The notes under the pieces were generated by a model. It saw nothing but the letters and a program-made list of their open reading frames with translations. It was not told where the DNA came from and did not search any database. From Bacteroidales bacterium (GTDB lineage: Bacteria; Bacteroidota; Bacteroidia; Bacteroidales; PUMT01), in assembly GCA_007135095.1 (NCBI GenBank), contig SLJO01000055.1, forward strand, positions 1 to 52,422: a stretch of 52,422 bases of DNA, read 5' to 3'. Of the stretch, positions 35,292 through 43,429 are shown in pieces. A program made the position numbers and the translations under genes. How positions within the stretch are numbered: position 1 is the first letter of the stretch; the number at the start of each line of letters is the position of its first letter.

Positions 35292-36503
35292 TCATGTAGT
35301 ATAAACCGAATTAAATAAAACATAATCAGTCGTCAAGTCAGTCCCCCATCCCTTTGCTTTGGCTTTGCCATTATTAAGGTCAAGCTGAACCTTAAGGTGG
35401 GATTCCCGTAATAACTTCTTCATGTGGCTGCGGTCATATTTTACAGGAACGCCTTTATTAAGCACCTGAACACACCTGGCCTCCGAGCCCAGGTAAAGAT
35501 CGGTTTTTTCATAACTATATGGCACACCTGCATTACCTGCAGCACTGATGATCCTGCCCCAATTGGGATCCCTGCCGAACATTGCTGTTTTGACCAGGGT
35601 TGAATCTGAAATTTTCCTGATCATCTTCCTGGCATATTTTTCACTCGGGGCATTGATAATTTCATATTCTATATACTTTGAGGCCCCCTCACCATCAGAA
35701 ACAATTTGCTGTGCCAGATGCAGCATCATTTTCTCAATATTCTCTTTAAAAACCTGATAGTCAACGTCTTTTTCAGTTTCAAGAATGTCATTTTGTGCCA
35801 GGCCATTTGCCAGAACGATTACCATATCGTTTGTGGATGTGTCGCCGTCGACAGTTATCATATTGAATGATTTATCAACGGCCTCCTTCACGGTCTTTTT
35901 AAGCAGGCCCGGGTCAATGGCGATATCAGTAACTATAAAAGCCAGCATGGTGGCCATATTAGGATGTATCATTCCTGAGCCCTTGGCGACTGCTCCCATA
36001 TTTATTTCCCGTCCGTCTACCTGGAACTCGAGAAAGCCCTCTTTGGCAAACGTATCGGTAGTTAAAATGGCATTTGCCACAAAGGTGCCGGCAGTTGATT
36101 TGTTGGAGAGCTTTTTTACATTTTTACGTATGCCATTAACAATATCCCTGGTTGGAAACGGCTCTCCTATCACCCCGGTAGATGCAACCAAAACCAGTTC
36201 CGTATCAATATCCAGTTCTTCAGCCAGTGTTTGGGCCATAGCCCTGGCTCCCTCCATACCCTGTTCTCCTGTAGCTGCATTGGCATTACCTGCATTAACA
36301 ACTATTGCCTGTGCTTTGCCGTTGTCAATATGCCTTTTTGTTAATTTTACAGGTTCTGCTACTACCTGGTTTTGGGTAAATACTGCGGCAGCACTTGCCG
36401 GAACCCTGGAAAATATTATTGCCAGATCCCGGCGCATGGACTTAACCCCGCAATGTGCACCCCAGCATGTTATGCCTTTTACATTTGTAATATTCTTGAT
36501 CAT
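35292..36503 (-). CDS. argJ: Bifunctional glutamate N-acetyltransferase / ornithine acetyltransferase
   Basis: 403-aa member of the ArgJ family, which moves the acetyl group from N-acetylornithine to glutamate and in bifunctional forms also uses acetyl-CoA, closing the acetylated arginine cycle. The self-cleavage site is A184-T185 in NMATMLAF, T185 being the new N-terminal nucleophile. STGVIGEP and KGSGMIHP are conserved segments. It is the last gene of the argB-argD-argC-argJ run, 57 bp after argC. ArgJ makes a separate ArgA unnecessary for cycling. The length is usual. Confidence 0.95.
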   Translation of the reverse strand: MIKNITNVKGITCWGAHCGVKSMRRDLAIIFSRVPASAAAVFTQNQVVAEPVKLTKRHIDNGKAQAIVVNAGNANAATGEQGMEGARAMAQTLAEELDIDTELVLVASTGVIGEPFPTRDIVNGIRKNVKKLSNKSTAGTFVANAILTTDTFAKEGFLEFQVDGREINMGAVAKGSGMIHPNMATMLAFIVTDIAIDPGLLKKTVKEAVDKSFNMITVDGDTSTNDMVIVLANGLAQNDILETEKDVDYQVFKENIEKMMLHLAQQIVSDGEGASKYIEYEIINAPSEKYARKMIRKISDSTLVKTAMFGRDPNWGRIISAAGNAGVPYSYEKTDLYLGSEARCVQVLNKGVPVKYDRSHMKKLLRESHLKVQLDLNNGKAKAKGWGTDLTTDYVLFNSVYTT

Positions 36504-36560
36504 GTATTTGTATGTTGGTTCTTATTAGTTTCTTAGTCAGGTAAAATAAATTTCGGCCAT

Positions 36561-37595
36561 CTATGGATTTAATGGAACATAGTCAAGCCCTGTAGTCTCC
36601 CCGAAACCGAACATCAGATTCATATTCTGAACGGCAACCCCTGAGGCACCTTTGATCAGGTTGTCTATAACACTGATTACGATGATCATACCGGTACGTT
36701 CATCGTAGGTGGCATAAATATCGCAATAATTGGTTCCCCTGACATCTTTTATGGCAGGAGCCTGCTTACGGATCCTTACAAAAGGAGCATCTGAATAGAA
36801 CTCCTCGTAGATCCCTTTGAGGCTGTTATCATCAATTGCCCGGAATGGACGGGCATAAATCGTGGAAAGGATGCCACGGTCAACCGGAAGCAGATGAGGG
36901 GTAAACTGTATGAGCGTCTTTTTCCCGGAAACACGGTCCAGTATTTCCTGCATTTCAATGGTATGGCGATGCAGTTTCAGTCCATAGGCTTTAAAATTAT
37001 CATTTACATTCGAGTAGAGATTAACCGCCTTGGCTGTAATCCCTGCACCGGTCACTCCTGTTTTTGAGTCAACAATAAGCAGATCAGCATGTACGGTGTT
37101 TTTTGAAAGTAACGGCGCCAGTCCCAAAATGGCACTCATTGGAAAACAACCGGGATTGGCAATCAGGCTTGCATCCTTAATTTTACTGCCAAACAATTCC
37201 GGGCATCCGAAAACCGCTTTCCCTATCCCCTCGGGGTATATGTGCTTCATGTTGTACCAGTTTTCATAAACCTCGGCTGAGCTTAACCGGAAGTCACCTG
37301 AAAGGTCAATGATTTTGAACGAACTGTCCGCAAACCGTTTCACAAAATCCATAGAAACGCCGTGTGGTAGCGCCAGAAAAACCAGGTCAGGCTCATAGTC
37401 ATTAACCTGATTTATTGACATCAGTTTCTGATCAGCGATACCCTGGAGGAACGGATGGACATCCGAAAGCATTTCCCCGGTTCTGCTTTCCGAAGTACAT
37501 ATGGAAATCTCAACATCCGGGTGTCTGGACAATAAACGAATCAGTTCCGAACCGGTATAGCCGGTTGCCCCTATAATTGCTATTTTCTTCTTCAT
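36561..37595 (-). CDS. argC: N-acetyl-gamma-glutamyl-phosphate reductase
   Basis: 344-aa NADPH-dependent reductase forming N-acetylglutamate semialdehyde. The Rossmann motif IIGATGYTGSEL is at about 7-18, and the catalytic Cys150 lies in ANPGCFP. The downstream HRHTIEMQEIL and FTPHLLPVDRG segments carry the active-site histidines expected for the family. It sits 37 bp after argD and 57 bp before argJ. The stop is close to the family end (FGFGETTGLDYVPLNP). Confidence 0.96.
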   Translation of the reverse strand: MKKKIAIIGATGYTGSELIRLLSRHPDVEISICTSESRTGEMLSDVHPFLQGIADQKLMSINQVNDYEPDLVFLALPHGVSMDFVKRFADSSFKIIDLSGDFRLSSAEVYENWYNMKHIYPEGIGKAVFGCPELFGSKIKDASLIANPGCFPMSAILGLAPLLSKNTVHADLLIVDSKTGVTGAGITAKAVNLYSNVNDNFKAYGLKLHRHTIEMQEILDRVSGKKTLIQFTPHLLPVDRGILSTIYARPFRAIDDNSLKGIYEEFYSDAPFVRIRKQAPAIKDVRGTNYCDIYATYDERTGMIIVISVIDNLIKGASGVAVQNMNLMFGFGETTGLDYVPLNP

Positions 37596-37632
37596 GAGTA
37601 AATATTTCTATTAATATGATTCTTGTTTAAAA

Positions 37633-38820
37633 CTATTTTATGGCTCGTAATGATCCATCCAGTACCTGCATCACTTTTTCCAGTTCTGCGTAGCTTATAT
37701 TTAAAGCAGGAAGCAGTCGCAAAACATTGCCGGCGGTTGCGTTTGCCAGCACCCCGTTTTCCAGCATTTTACCCACAAGTTCCCTGGTTTCAAAGTTGAA
37801 CTCCACTCCCATCATCAGCCCTTTGCCACGTACTTCTTTAATATCAGGATTATTGAAGGCGAGGATATGCGATTTTATCCAGGAGCCTTTTTCTTCTGCC
37901 TGCTGCAGGAGGTTCTGAGATTCGATCACGTTGATCGAAGCCAGTGCGGCTGCACAGGCCAGCGGGTTGCCTCCAAATGTAGTGCCGTGGTCTCCAAAGG
38001 CAATAGCAGAGCTTACCTTATCATTCGAGAGAACTGCACCAACAGGAAAACCTCCCCCCAAAGCTTTTGCCAGTGCCATTATATCAGGCTGGACCCCGAA
38101 ATGTTCACAGGCAAACATTTTGCCTGTCCGGCCCATACCGCACTGAATTTCATCAAAAATCAATGTAATATCCAGGTCATCACAAAAAGCCCTTAAATCT
38201 TTAAGAAACTTGTGATCAGCAATATTCACGCCACCTTCACCCTGAATGGGTTCAATAATAATTGCTGCTGTTTCACGTCCGGCAGCATTTATGACAGCTT
38301 CCATATCATTAAAAGGCACCTGCACAAAGCCCTGGGGAATTGGCTCAAACCCTTTTTGCATCTCTTTTTTGCCCGCAGCTATGGTAGCAAGTGTCCGTCC
38401 ATGAAAAGAGTTCTCAAATGAAATGATACTGCCTCCTTTACCAATGCTGTGAGAATATTTCCTTGCTATTTTAATGGCCCCTTCCACAGATTCGGCGCCA
38501 CTGTTTGTAAAAAACACACGGTCGAGGCCCGATATGGAGACAAGTTTTGCAGAAAGCCCGACCTGCGGCTCACTGAGATAAAAATTTGAAATATGAATCA
38601 GCTTTTCTGCCTGTTCCCGAATAGCCTTCACTACTTCAGGATGGCAATGACCAACGCTGTTGACAGCAACGCCACCCATCATATCAATATACTCGTTTCC
38701 TTCCACATCCCAGACAAGGGAACCTGCAGCGCGGGCAAGGGTCAGGGGATACCGTTTGAATGTTTGCAAATAATATTTTTTGTCCAGATCCTGAAATTGT
38801 TTATTAAGTTTAGATGTCAT
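37633..38820 (-). CDS. argD: Acetylornithine aminotransferase
   Basis: 395-aa PLP-dependent class-III aminotransferase. The catalytic lysine is K252 (ALAKALGGGFPVGA), the PLP-ring aspartate is in FDEIQCGMGRTG (D223), and SGAES (107-111) holds the phosphate. Within the arg run it is the transaminase converting acetylglutamate semialdehyde to acetylornithine; the argC spacing of 37 bp supports this over related 4-aminobutyrate or succinyl-diaminopimelate enzymes. The start overlaps no neighbour, and argB is 17 bp upstream. Confidence 0.92.
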   Translation of the reverse strand: MTSKLNKQFQDLDKKYYLQTFKRYPLTLARAAGSLVWDVEGNEYIDMMGGVAVNSVGHCHPEVVKAIREQAEKLIHISNFYLSEPQVGLSAKLVSISGLDRVFFTNSGAESVEGAIKIARKYSHSIGKGGSIISFENSFHGRTLATIAAGKKEMQKGFEPIPQGFVQVPFNDMEAVINAAGRETAAIIIEPIQGEGGVNIADHKFLKDLRAFCDDLDITLIFDEIQCGMGRTGKMFACEHFGVQPDIMALAKALGGGFPVGAVLSNDKVSSAIAFGDHGTTFGGNPLACAAALASINVIESQNLLQQAEEKGSWIKSHILAFNNPDIKEVRGKGLMMGVEFNFETRELVGKMLENGVLANATAGNVLRLLPALNISYAELEKVMQVLDGSLRAIK

Positions 38821-38837
38821 GCTTTTTATTGTTTAGT

Positions 38838-39665
38838 CTATTTTCTGATTATGGTTCCTGCTTTTCGGGAATCAAAAAGACCCGTAATCTGCCCGGGCAT
38901 TGTCCCGTTAATTATACGTGCACATGCAGCGCCATTGTTCAGGGCTATTTCACAGGATTCAATTTTCGGGATCATGCCTCCCTGAATAATGCCTCTTTCC
39001 TTTAATTGGATTAATTCTGACAGCCTGATTTCCCTGATTATGGAGGAAGGATCATCTTTATCAAGCATTAATCCGTCCACATCGGTTAAAACAACATACT
39101 CTTGTGCAGCAATCCTGCCTGCAATATGGCCGGCAAACATATCGCCATTAATATTATAATCAATGCCGTTACTGTCAGAGGCAATACAGGTAAGTACCGG
39201 AATGAAATCATTATTGAGCAATAAATGAATTAATGAAGGATCAACCCTCGCCACATCGCCAACCTGTCCGAGATCAATTATTTCATTTTCACCGTTTTTC
39301 TCCCGCCGGTGAAGGCGTTTTTCAGCAACAACCATATTGCCGTCCTTCCCTGACAATCCGATGGCTTTATGACCCATGGCATTGATGATTGAGACCAGGC
39401 TGCCGTTGACCCTCCCTTTTAGCGCCATTTCCACATATTCCATGGCTTCGGGTGTTGTTTTTCTTTGTCCGTCAACGAATTCAGATTCTATGCCTGCCTC
39501 CTGAAGGGATAGTTTTATGAAAGGCCCCCCTCCGTGTACTATTACTACATTAAAATTTTTATTCTTCAGCGAGCAGATGTTTCTGAGAACCTGCATCTTC
39601 AATCCATGATCCGTCATGGCATTACCGCCATATTTAAATAATAATATGTCTTTTTCTGATTTCAT
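38838..39665 (-). CDS. argB: Acetylglutamate kinase
   Basis: 275-aa amino-acid kinase that phosphorylates N-acetylglutamate. The nucleotide motif FKYGGNAM (9-16), HGGGPFI (about 44-50), a VDGQRKTTPEAMEYVEMAL block and a DVDGLM segment are the standard ArgB features. It is the first gene of the arginine run. Its 331-bp upstream spacer shows no riboswitch or attenuator that I recognise, but ArgB is a usual feedback target. The strand has no other arginine gene in the window (argF, argG and argH are absent). Confidence 0.94.
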   Translation of the reverse strand: MKSEKDILLFKYGGNAMTDHGLKMQVLRNICSLKNKNFNVVIVHGGGPFIKLSLQEAGIESEFVDGQRKTTPEAMEYVEMALKGRVNGSLVSIINAMGHKAIGLSGKDGNMVVAEKRLHRREKNGENEIIDLGQVGDVARVDPSLIHLLLNNDFIPVLTCIASDSNGIDYNINGDMFAGHIAGRIAAQEYVVLTDVDGLMLDKDDPSSIIREIRLSELIQLKERGIIQGGMIPKIESCEIALNNGAACARIINGTMPGQITGLFDSRKAGTIIRK

Positions 39666-39996
39666 TATTATGATTATATATTAATTTTTGCACCGGGGGA
39701 TTCTGCGAAGCAGGACTTTGTATTATGCCTGACTAAAGGTCAGGAAGTGCCAGGCATGAAAGCAATGAGTATTAAAGGGGCCTTCCCCTTTTGCTGGTCG
39801 ACCAGCCAGGCGGGTAAAGATAAAAAAGTACACAAAAGTAACCAAACCAACTTGAAACCCTGCCGCAAATTAAAAACACACAAAGATAAAGAACTGCCGT
39901 ATTATTATCCCTGCCGGACTAATTTACAGCAAACACTGTTGGTATCATGACCTGATTTTATTCCCGGATATGGCATCCAGGTAGAGGTGTTTTTAT
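39666..39996. other. 331-bp spacer upstream of argB
   Basis: Low-complexity region with several inverted repeats: CCTGAC-taaag-GTCAGG (39728-39744), a perfect 14-bp palindrome GCTGGTCGACCAGC (39793-39806) and an A-rich stretch AAAGATAAAAAAGTACACAA. No TAnnTTTG box and no supported gene; the open frame 39747-39950 lacks support. The palindrome may be an operator, but its distance from argB (about 130 bp) is large. Confidence 0.45.
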
Positions 39997-40242
39997 CTAA
40001 CCGCAAAACTTTATGAGAAATTTGCCCGCTTCCGGGTTCCCCAGATTCTGTGCCTTTTTCCAATCCAGGCAAGCTCCCTGTTTATCCCCCAGTATGAATT
40101 TTGAATGCCCCCGGAAAAGAAAAACTTCAGGAAAATCAGGATATTCAAGGATTTGCTGATTAAAAGAGGTGATTGCCCTGTCGTAATCAAGATTATAATA
40201 TTCCGCAAGCCCCTTCTCATAATGAACAATTTTCGATTCCAT
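39997..40242 (-). CDS. Small TPR-like protein
   Basis: 81-aa protein with two helix pairs of the tetratricopeptide type (GLAEYYNLDYDRAITSFNQQILEYPDFP; LFRGHSKFILGDKQGACLDWKKAQNLG, with A, G and W-type TPR positions). It has no signal peptide. It may act as a small cytoplasmic adaptor; nothing more can be said. It is 227 bp from the cold-shock gene stop, with a terminator hairpin between them. Confidence 0.7.
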   Translation of the reverse strand: MESKIVHYEKGLAEYYNLDYDRAITSFNQQILEYPDFPEVFLFRGHSKFILGDKQGACLDWKKAQNLGNPEAGKFLIKFCG

Positions 40243-40329
40243 GATTAATAATCAATCAGTTTTTACCATGAAATTTATCTGCGGTGTTTAAATTACTAAA
40301 AATATCCGGAAATTTAAAATGAGTTATAA

Positions 40330-40362
40330 CACAAAAGCCCCTGTAATCAAGGAGCTTTTGTG
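40330..40362. terminator. Strong hairpin between cspA and TPR-like gene
   Basis: CACAAAAGCCCCT (40330-40342) pairs with AGGAGCTTTTGTG (40350-40362), 13 positions with one mismatch and a 7-nt loop. On the minus strand the outer stem is U-rich (GCTTTTGTG then TTAT). It lies 107 bp after the cspA stop in the direction of transcription and before the TPR-like gene start, so it probably ends the cspA transcript. Confidence 0.7.
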
Positions 40363-40468
40363 ATTATTAGTTTAAATTAAACCCTTCTGATTAATTCAGA
40401 GGATTTTAACAATGATGAATTTCCTATTTAAGAATTCCGGACATGAGAGGTTTTTCTCTACATTTCTG

Positions 40469-40669
40469 TTATTCAATAACTTTCACCTCAGTTGCCTGAG
40501 GACCTTTTTCACCTTGTACTTTTTCGAAGTCTACTTCCTGACCGTCTTCCAGGTTCTTAAAGCCTTCCTGCAAAATGTCAGTATGGTGGACGAAAACATC
40601 CTCGCCTTCTTCTGACACGATAAATCCAAAACCTTTGTTTGAATCAAACCATTTAACTTTACCTTTCAT
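40469..40669 (-). CDS. cspA: Cold-shock protein
   Basis: 66-aa nucleic-acid-binding OB-fold protein from the ATG at 40669 ([17 protein letters not shown]). RNP1 (KGFGFIV) and RNP2 (VFVHH) are intact, and the length matches CspA/CspC-type chaperones of mRNA. The frame runs on to 40702, but MKGKVKWF is the universal start. It would be transcribed alone and is followed by a strong hairpin. Its 505-bp upstream region may hold a long leader, as is common for csp genes, though I identified no specific element. Confidence 0.95.
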   Translation of the reverse strand: MKGKVKWFDSNKGFGFIVSEEGEDVFVHHTDILQEGFKNLEDGQEVDFEKVQGEKGPQATEVKVIE

Positions 40670-41174
40670 AATACTCAATAGATTAAATTTTAACAATAAC
40701 ATAAAGTAAAGAAATTTTTAACATCATTCCAATTTTTTAGCAGATTTTAGACAAAAAATTCAAATCCTCCTTTCCGGTTTGCTGCTAAAACCTTCTGAAA
40801 TAATGTTTTCAATTTCGTCTTTGAGTCATCAATACTAGCGCAAATATGCTAAAGGCCAACTAATTACGGGCTTCCGGCAAATCTGCAGAGATTACCTCCC
40901 AAATGATCGCTGACATGACATAAACAATTCCCGCTGTTATGATACTGTAATAACAAGATTCATTGGATTTTGTTTGAAAAGAAACTCATGCATGTATACT
41001 TCCTGAAGGCACTGATCCATTCGGAGAAACAAGAGCCGGGAAATTAAGAAAACTCACCAGGAATGACTTGCAAAATGGATACCGGAATTGTATATTTACC
41101 GTGTCGGATCAGGATCAGAGACCTTACTTTAACATTAAGTTTATATTATTAACAATTTCAAACTGAAAAAAGCA
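40670..41174. other. 505-bp divergent spacer (cspA leader side and purC side)
   Basis: AT-rich spacer between the divergent cspA and purC-like genes. I see no gene. Near cspA, minus-strand TACTTTATG is a partial -7 match at about 100 bp or less from the ATG, leaving room for a structured leader, but I identified no stable hairpin by eye. Nothing riboswitch-like was seen near the purC-like gene. Confidence 0.4.
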
Positions 41175-42008
41175 ATGGCAGAAAATAACCTTGTTTACCG
41201 CGGAAAGTCAAAAGATGTATTTAACATAACCGAAGGACCCTATGCAGGTAAATACCGGCTGGTTTTTAAGGATGAAGCGACAGGATATATAGAAAACGGA
41301 AAAGCTGTTTTTGATCCCGGGTATGATACCGTGGTGGGAAATATACCCGGAAAGGGAGCTATAGGTTGCAGGTTTGCCACTCATTTTTTCAAACTGCTGA
41401 AGGAAAAAGGCATTCCTTCACATTATATAGACACGGTCAGTGAAAATGAAATGATTGTCGAGCCTGCCTTGCCACTGGACATGCCGGTGGAATCGCAGGA
41501 ATTCCCCGGATCAGCCCCGTTATTAAACCTTGAATTCACCTGGAGAAATAACGCTACCGGGAGTTTCTGGAGAAGATATCCCTTTGTAAAGCCCTGCAAA
41601 AATGTTCACAAGGTGGTTGAAGCATGGACAAAGGGGGACAGTGATATACTTATTACCCTGGAAGCACTTGAAGAAACCGGTGCAATGAGTAAGGAGGAGA
41701 TCACTCAGAGCGTTGAGCTTGTCAAGAACATCGCCGAAATCGTTTCCCTGGAATTTACACAAAAAGGTCTTCATGTAATTGATGGTAAATTCGAATTGGG
41801 GAGATTGAAGTACGGAGACGGAAAAATCGTGATTATAGACGAAATATCTCCGGATGTATTACGGGTTTGCAAAGGATACACTCCCGATGAAACGGGTAAC
41901 TGCAAAATTTATGGGCAATGTGCGGTAACAAGCTACTCGGGGGGCAAGAGGACCATTAAAAACAGGAAACAGGTGGCCGCCGCTGATTTCACAAATATTT
42001 TCCTGTAA
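41175..42008 (+). CDS. Divergent phosphoribosylaminoimidazole-succinocarboxamide synthase-like protein
   Basis: 277-aa SAICAR-synthase-family protein (PurC). The N-terminus YRGKSKDVFNI with a later LVFKD matches the family start (YxGKxKxxY). The family signatures are altered: the K-F-E-x-G site is kept as VIDGKFELG (about 197-205), but the usual DExxTPDSSR reads DEISPDVLR (about 219-227), losing two conserved serines. It may be a genuine PurC of an unusual subgroup or a paralogue acting on a related aminoimidazole. No other pur gene is nearby. A weak hairpin (42060-42081) follows. Confidence 0.75.
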   Translation: MAENNLVYRGKSKDVFNITEGPYAGKYRLVFKDEATGYIENGKAVFDPGYDTVVGNIPGKGAIGCRFATHFFKLLKEKGIPSHYIDTVSENEMIVEPALPLDMPVESQEFPGSAPLLNLEFTWRNNATGSFWRRYPFVKPCKNVHKVVEAWTKGDSDILITLEALEETGAMSKEEITQSVELVKNIAEIVSLEFTQKGLHVIDGKFELGRLKYGDGKIVIIDEISPDVLRVCKGYTPDETGNCKIYGQCAVTSYSGGKRTIKNRKQVAAADFTNIFL

Positions 42009-42059
42009 TAATCCATCGCGGGCAATCTTATTATCAGGGCATTTAAAGAGCCGGGTAAT

Positions 42060-42081
42060 AAACCATACTTTGGCCTGGTTT
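42060..42081 (+). terminator. Weak hairpin after the purC-like gene
   Basis: AAACCA (42060-42065) and TGGTTT (42076-42081) pair around a 10-nt loop and are followed by AATTATTAATC. The stem is short and the tail is only AT-rich, so the role as terminator is weakly supported. Confidence 0.3.
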
Positions 42082-42205
42082 AATTATTAATCACCAGTTG
42101 TACCATCAGAGAGGACAAAGGGAATATTCAATAATTGTTTAATCAATGGTTTTGATATTATTTAAAATATTTAAGTGATGATTTTCAAATCCTTTTAAAA
42201 TCAAT

Positions 42206-43219
42206 ATGATGATGAAACGTAGAAATTTTATTGAAAAAAGTATGATCATGGGTGGTCTTATAACCCCGGCGGCAGCTATGTCTTCATTTAATGCACCCGG
42301 GAAGCCTGAAAATGAGCAGGGCCCCGCCGATAAGGAAGAAATATTCATTGAAAGGCCTGCTGAAGGCCGGCCCCATGAGGGCAAGGTCCTGGCAGTAATA
42401 CAGGCCCATTGCGATGATGTACCCTACTGGGCTGCAGGCACCGTTGCAAAACTCCTCCATGAAGGATATACCGGCTATCTGATAAGGACCACCAACGATG
42501 AGGCTGCCGGCAGGGGAAACAGCCCTGGTGAGATTATTTTAAACAATGATGAATCAAACAGGGCATTTGCCAGGGTTATGGGCCTGAAGCAAGTCTACGA
42601 CCTGGGATACCGCAATCACAGGATGGACGAAAACAACATTCAGGAAATAAAAGGACGGCTTATTTTTCTTTTCAGATTACTGAAAGTCAATACAATAGTT
42701 AGTTTTGATCCATGGGACCATTATGAAGAGAACCCCGATCATTATGTAACGGCAAGAGCCGTGGAAGCTGCCCGCTGGATGTCAGGTGCCAGGGCAAATT
42801 ACCCGGAACAGCTTGATGTTGTCCAGGCTCATTCGGTAACAGAGAGATATTATTATGCAAGGGGACCTCAGGTTTTCAACAGGGTGGTCGATATCAGCAA
42901 CTTTATCGACAGGAAGGTAGAAGCAAACATGGCTGTATGGTCACAGGGAGCAGGCGGAAACGCAGGATCGCGGCTACGGAACAGGCTGGCTGAGGAAGGG
43001 AAAAAATTACCCATCCTGGGTGATGATGACCGGACTGCCGATTTTAATTATATCAAACATATCATGCTCGACAAAAATTCCCAGGCATTGAGAGGTGTGC
43101 CTTCCGACAGGGAAACCGGGGAAATGTACGGCCTTGAATGGGCTGAAAAATTCCGTTATTTCGGCCCCCGCCATTCGACCCTGGATGATTATATTTCCAA
43201 AAATGCGGTTGAAATATAA
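42206..43219 (+). CDS. PIG-L family deacetylase, Tat signal
   Basis: 337-aa exported hydrolase. The N-terminus KRRNFIEKSMIMGG is a twin-arginine-type signal. The zinc motif AHCDDV (67-72) is the PIG-L signature AHxDDx with V in place of the common glutamate, and SFDPWDHYEENPDHYVTA supplies the downstream histidines. The family deacetylates N-acetylglucosamine-containing molecules such as GlcNAc-PI, mycothiol precursors or chitooligosaccharides. Here, an exported enzyme suggests an extracytoplasmic amino-sugar substrate. Three consecutive ATG codons start the frame; any may be used. Confidence 0.8.
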   Translation: MMMKRRNFIEKSMIMGGLITPAAAMSSFNAPGKPENEQGPADKEEIFIERPAEGRPHEGKVLAVIQAHCDDVPYWAAGTVAKLLHEGYTGYLIRTTNDEAAGRGNSPGEIILNNDESNRAFARVMGLKQVYDLGYRNHRMDENNIQEIKGRLIFLFRLLKVNTIVSFDPWDHYEENPDHYVTARAVEAARWMSGARANYPEQLDVVQAHSVTERYYYARGPQVFNRVVDISNFIDRKVEANMAVWSQGAGGNAGSRLRNRLAEEGKKLPILGDDDRTADFNYIKHIMLDKNSQALRGVPSDRETGEMYGLEWAEKFRYFGPRHSTLDDYISKNAVEI

Positions 43220-43429
43220 ACCTCAGTAACATAAAAAATTATACCTCACATGCAGTGAACATCTCATTTTGCTATTAATTGCAGATGTGGCTGTTTTATA
43301 AGACTTCAGTATCATTGGAATGCATTATCGGATTTTGAGGCTATATTTTATGACTATTTTACTATTATTGCACCTTCAACCATATTATAAAAGTAAGTTA
43401 TTTCTCAATCGCCTCAATAATTTAAAATA

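Noticed and set aside
35785..36528. 247-codon plus-strand open frame opposite argJ
   Set aside because: Antisense to the well-supported argJ; the hydrophobic composition results from the opposite strand codons.
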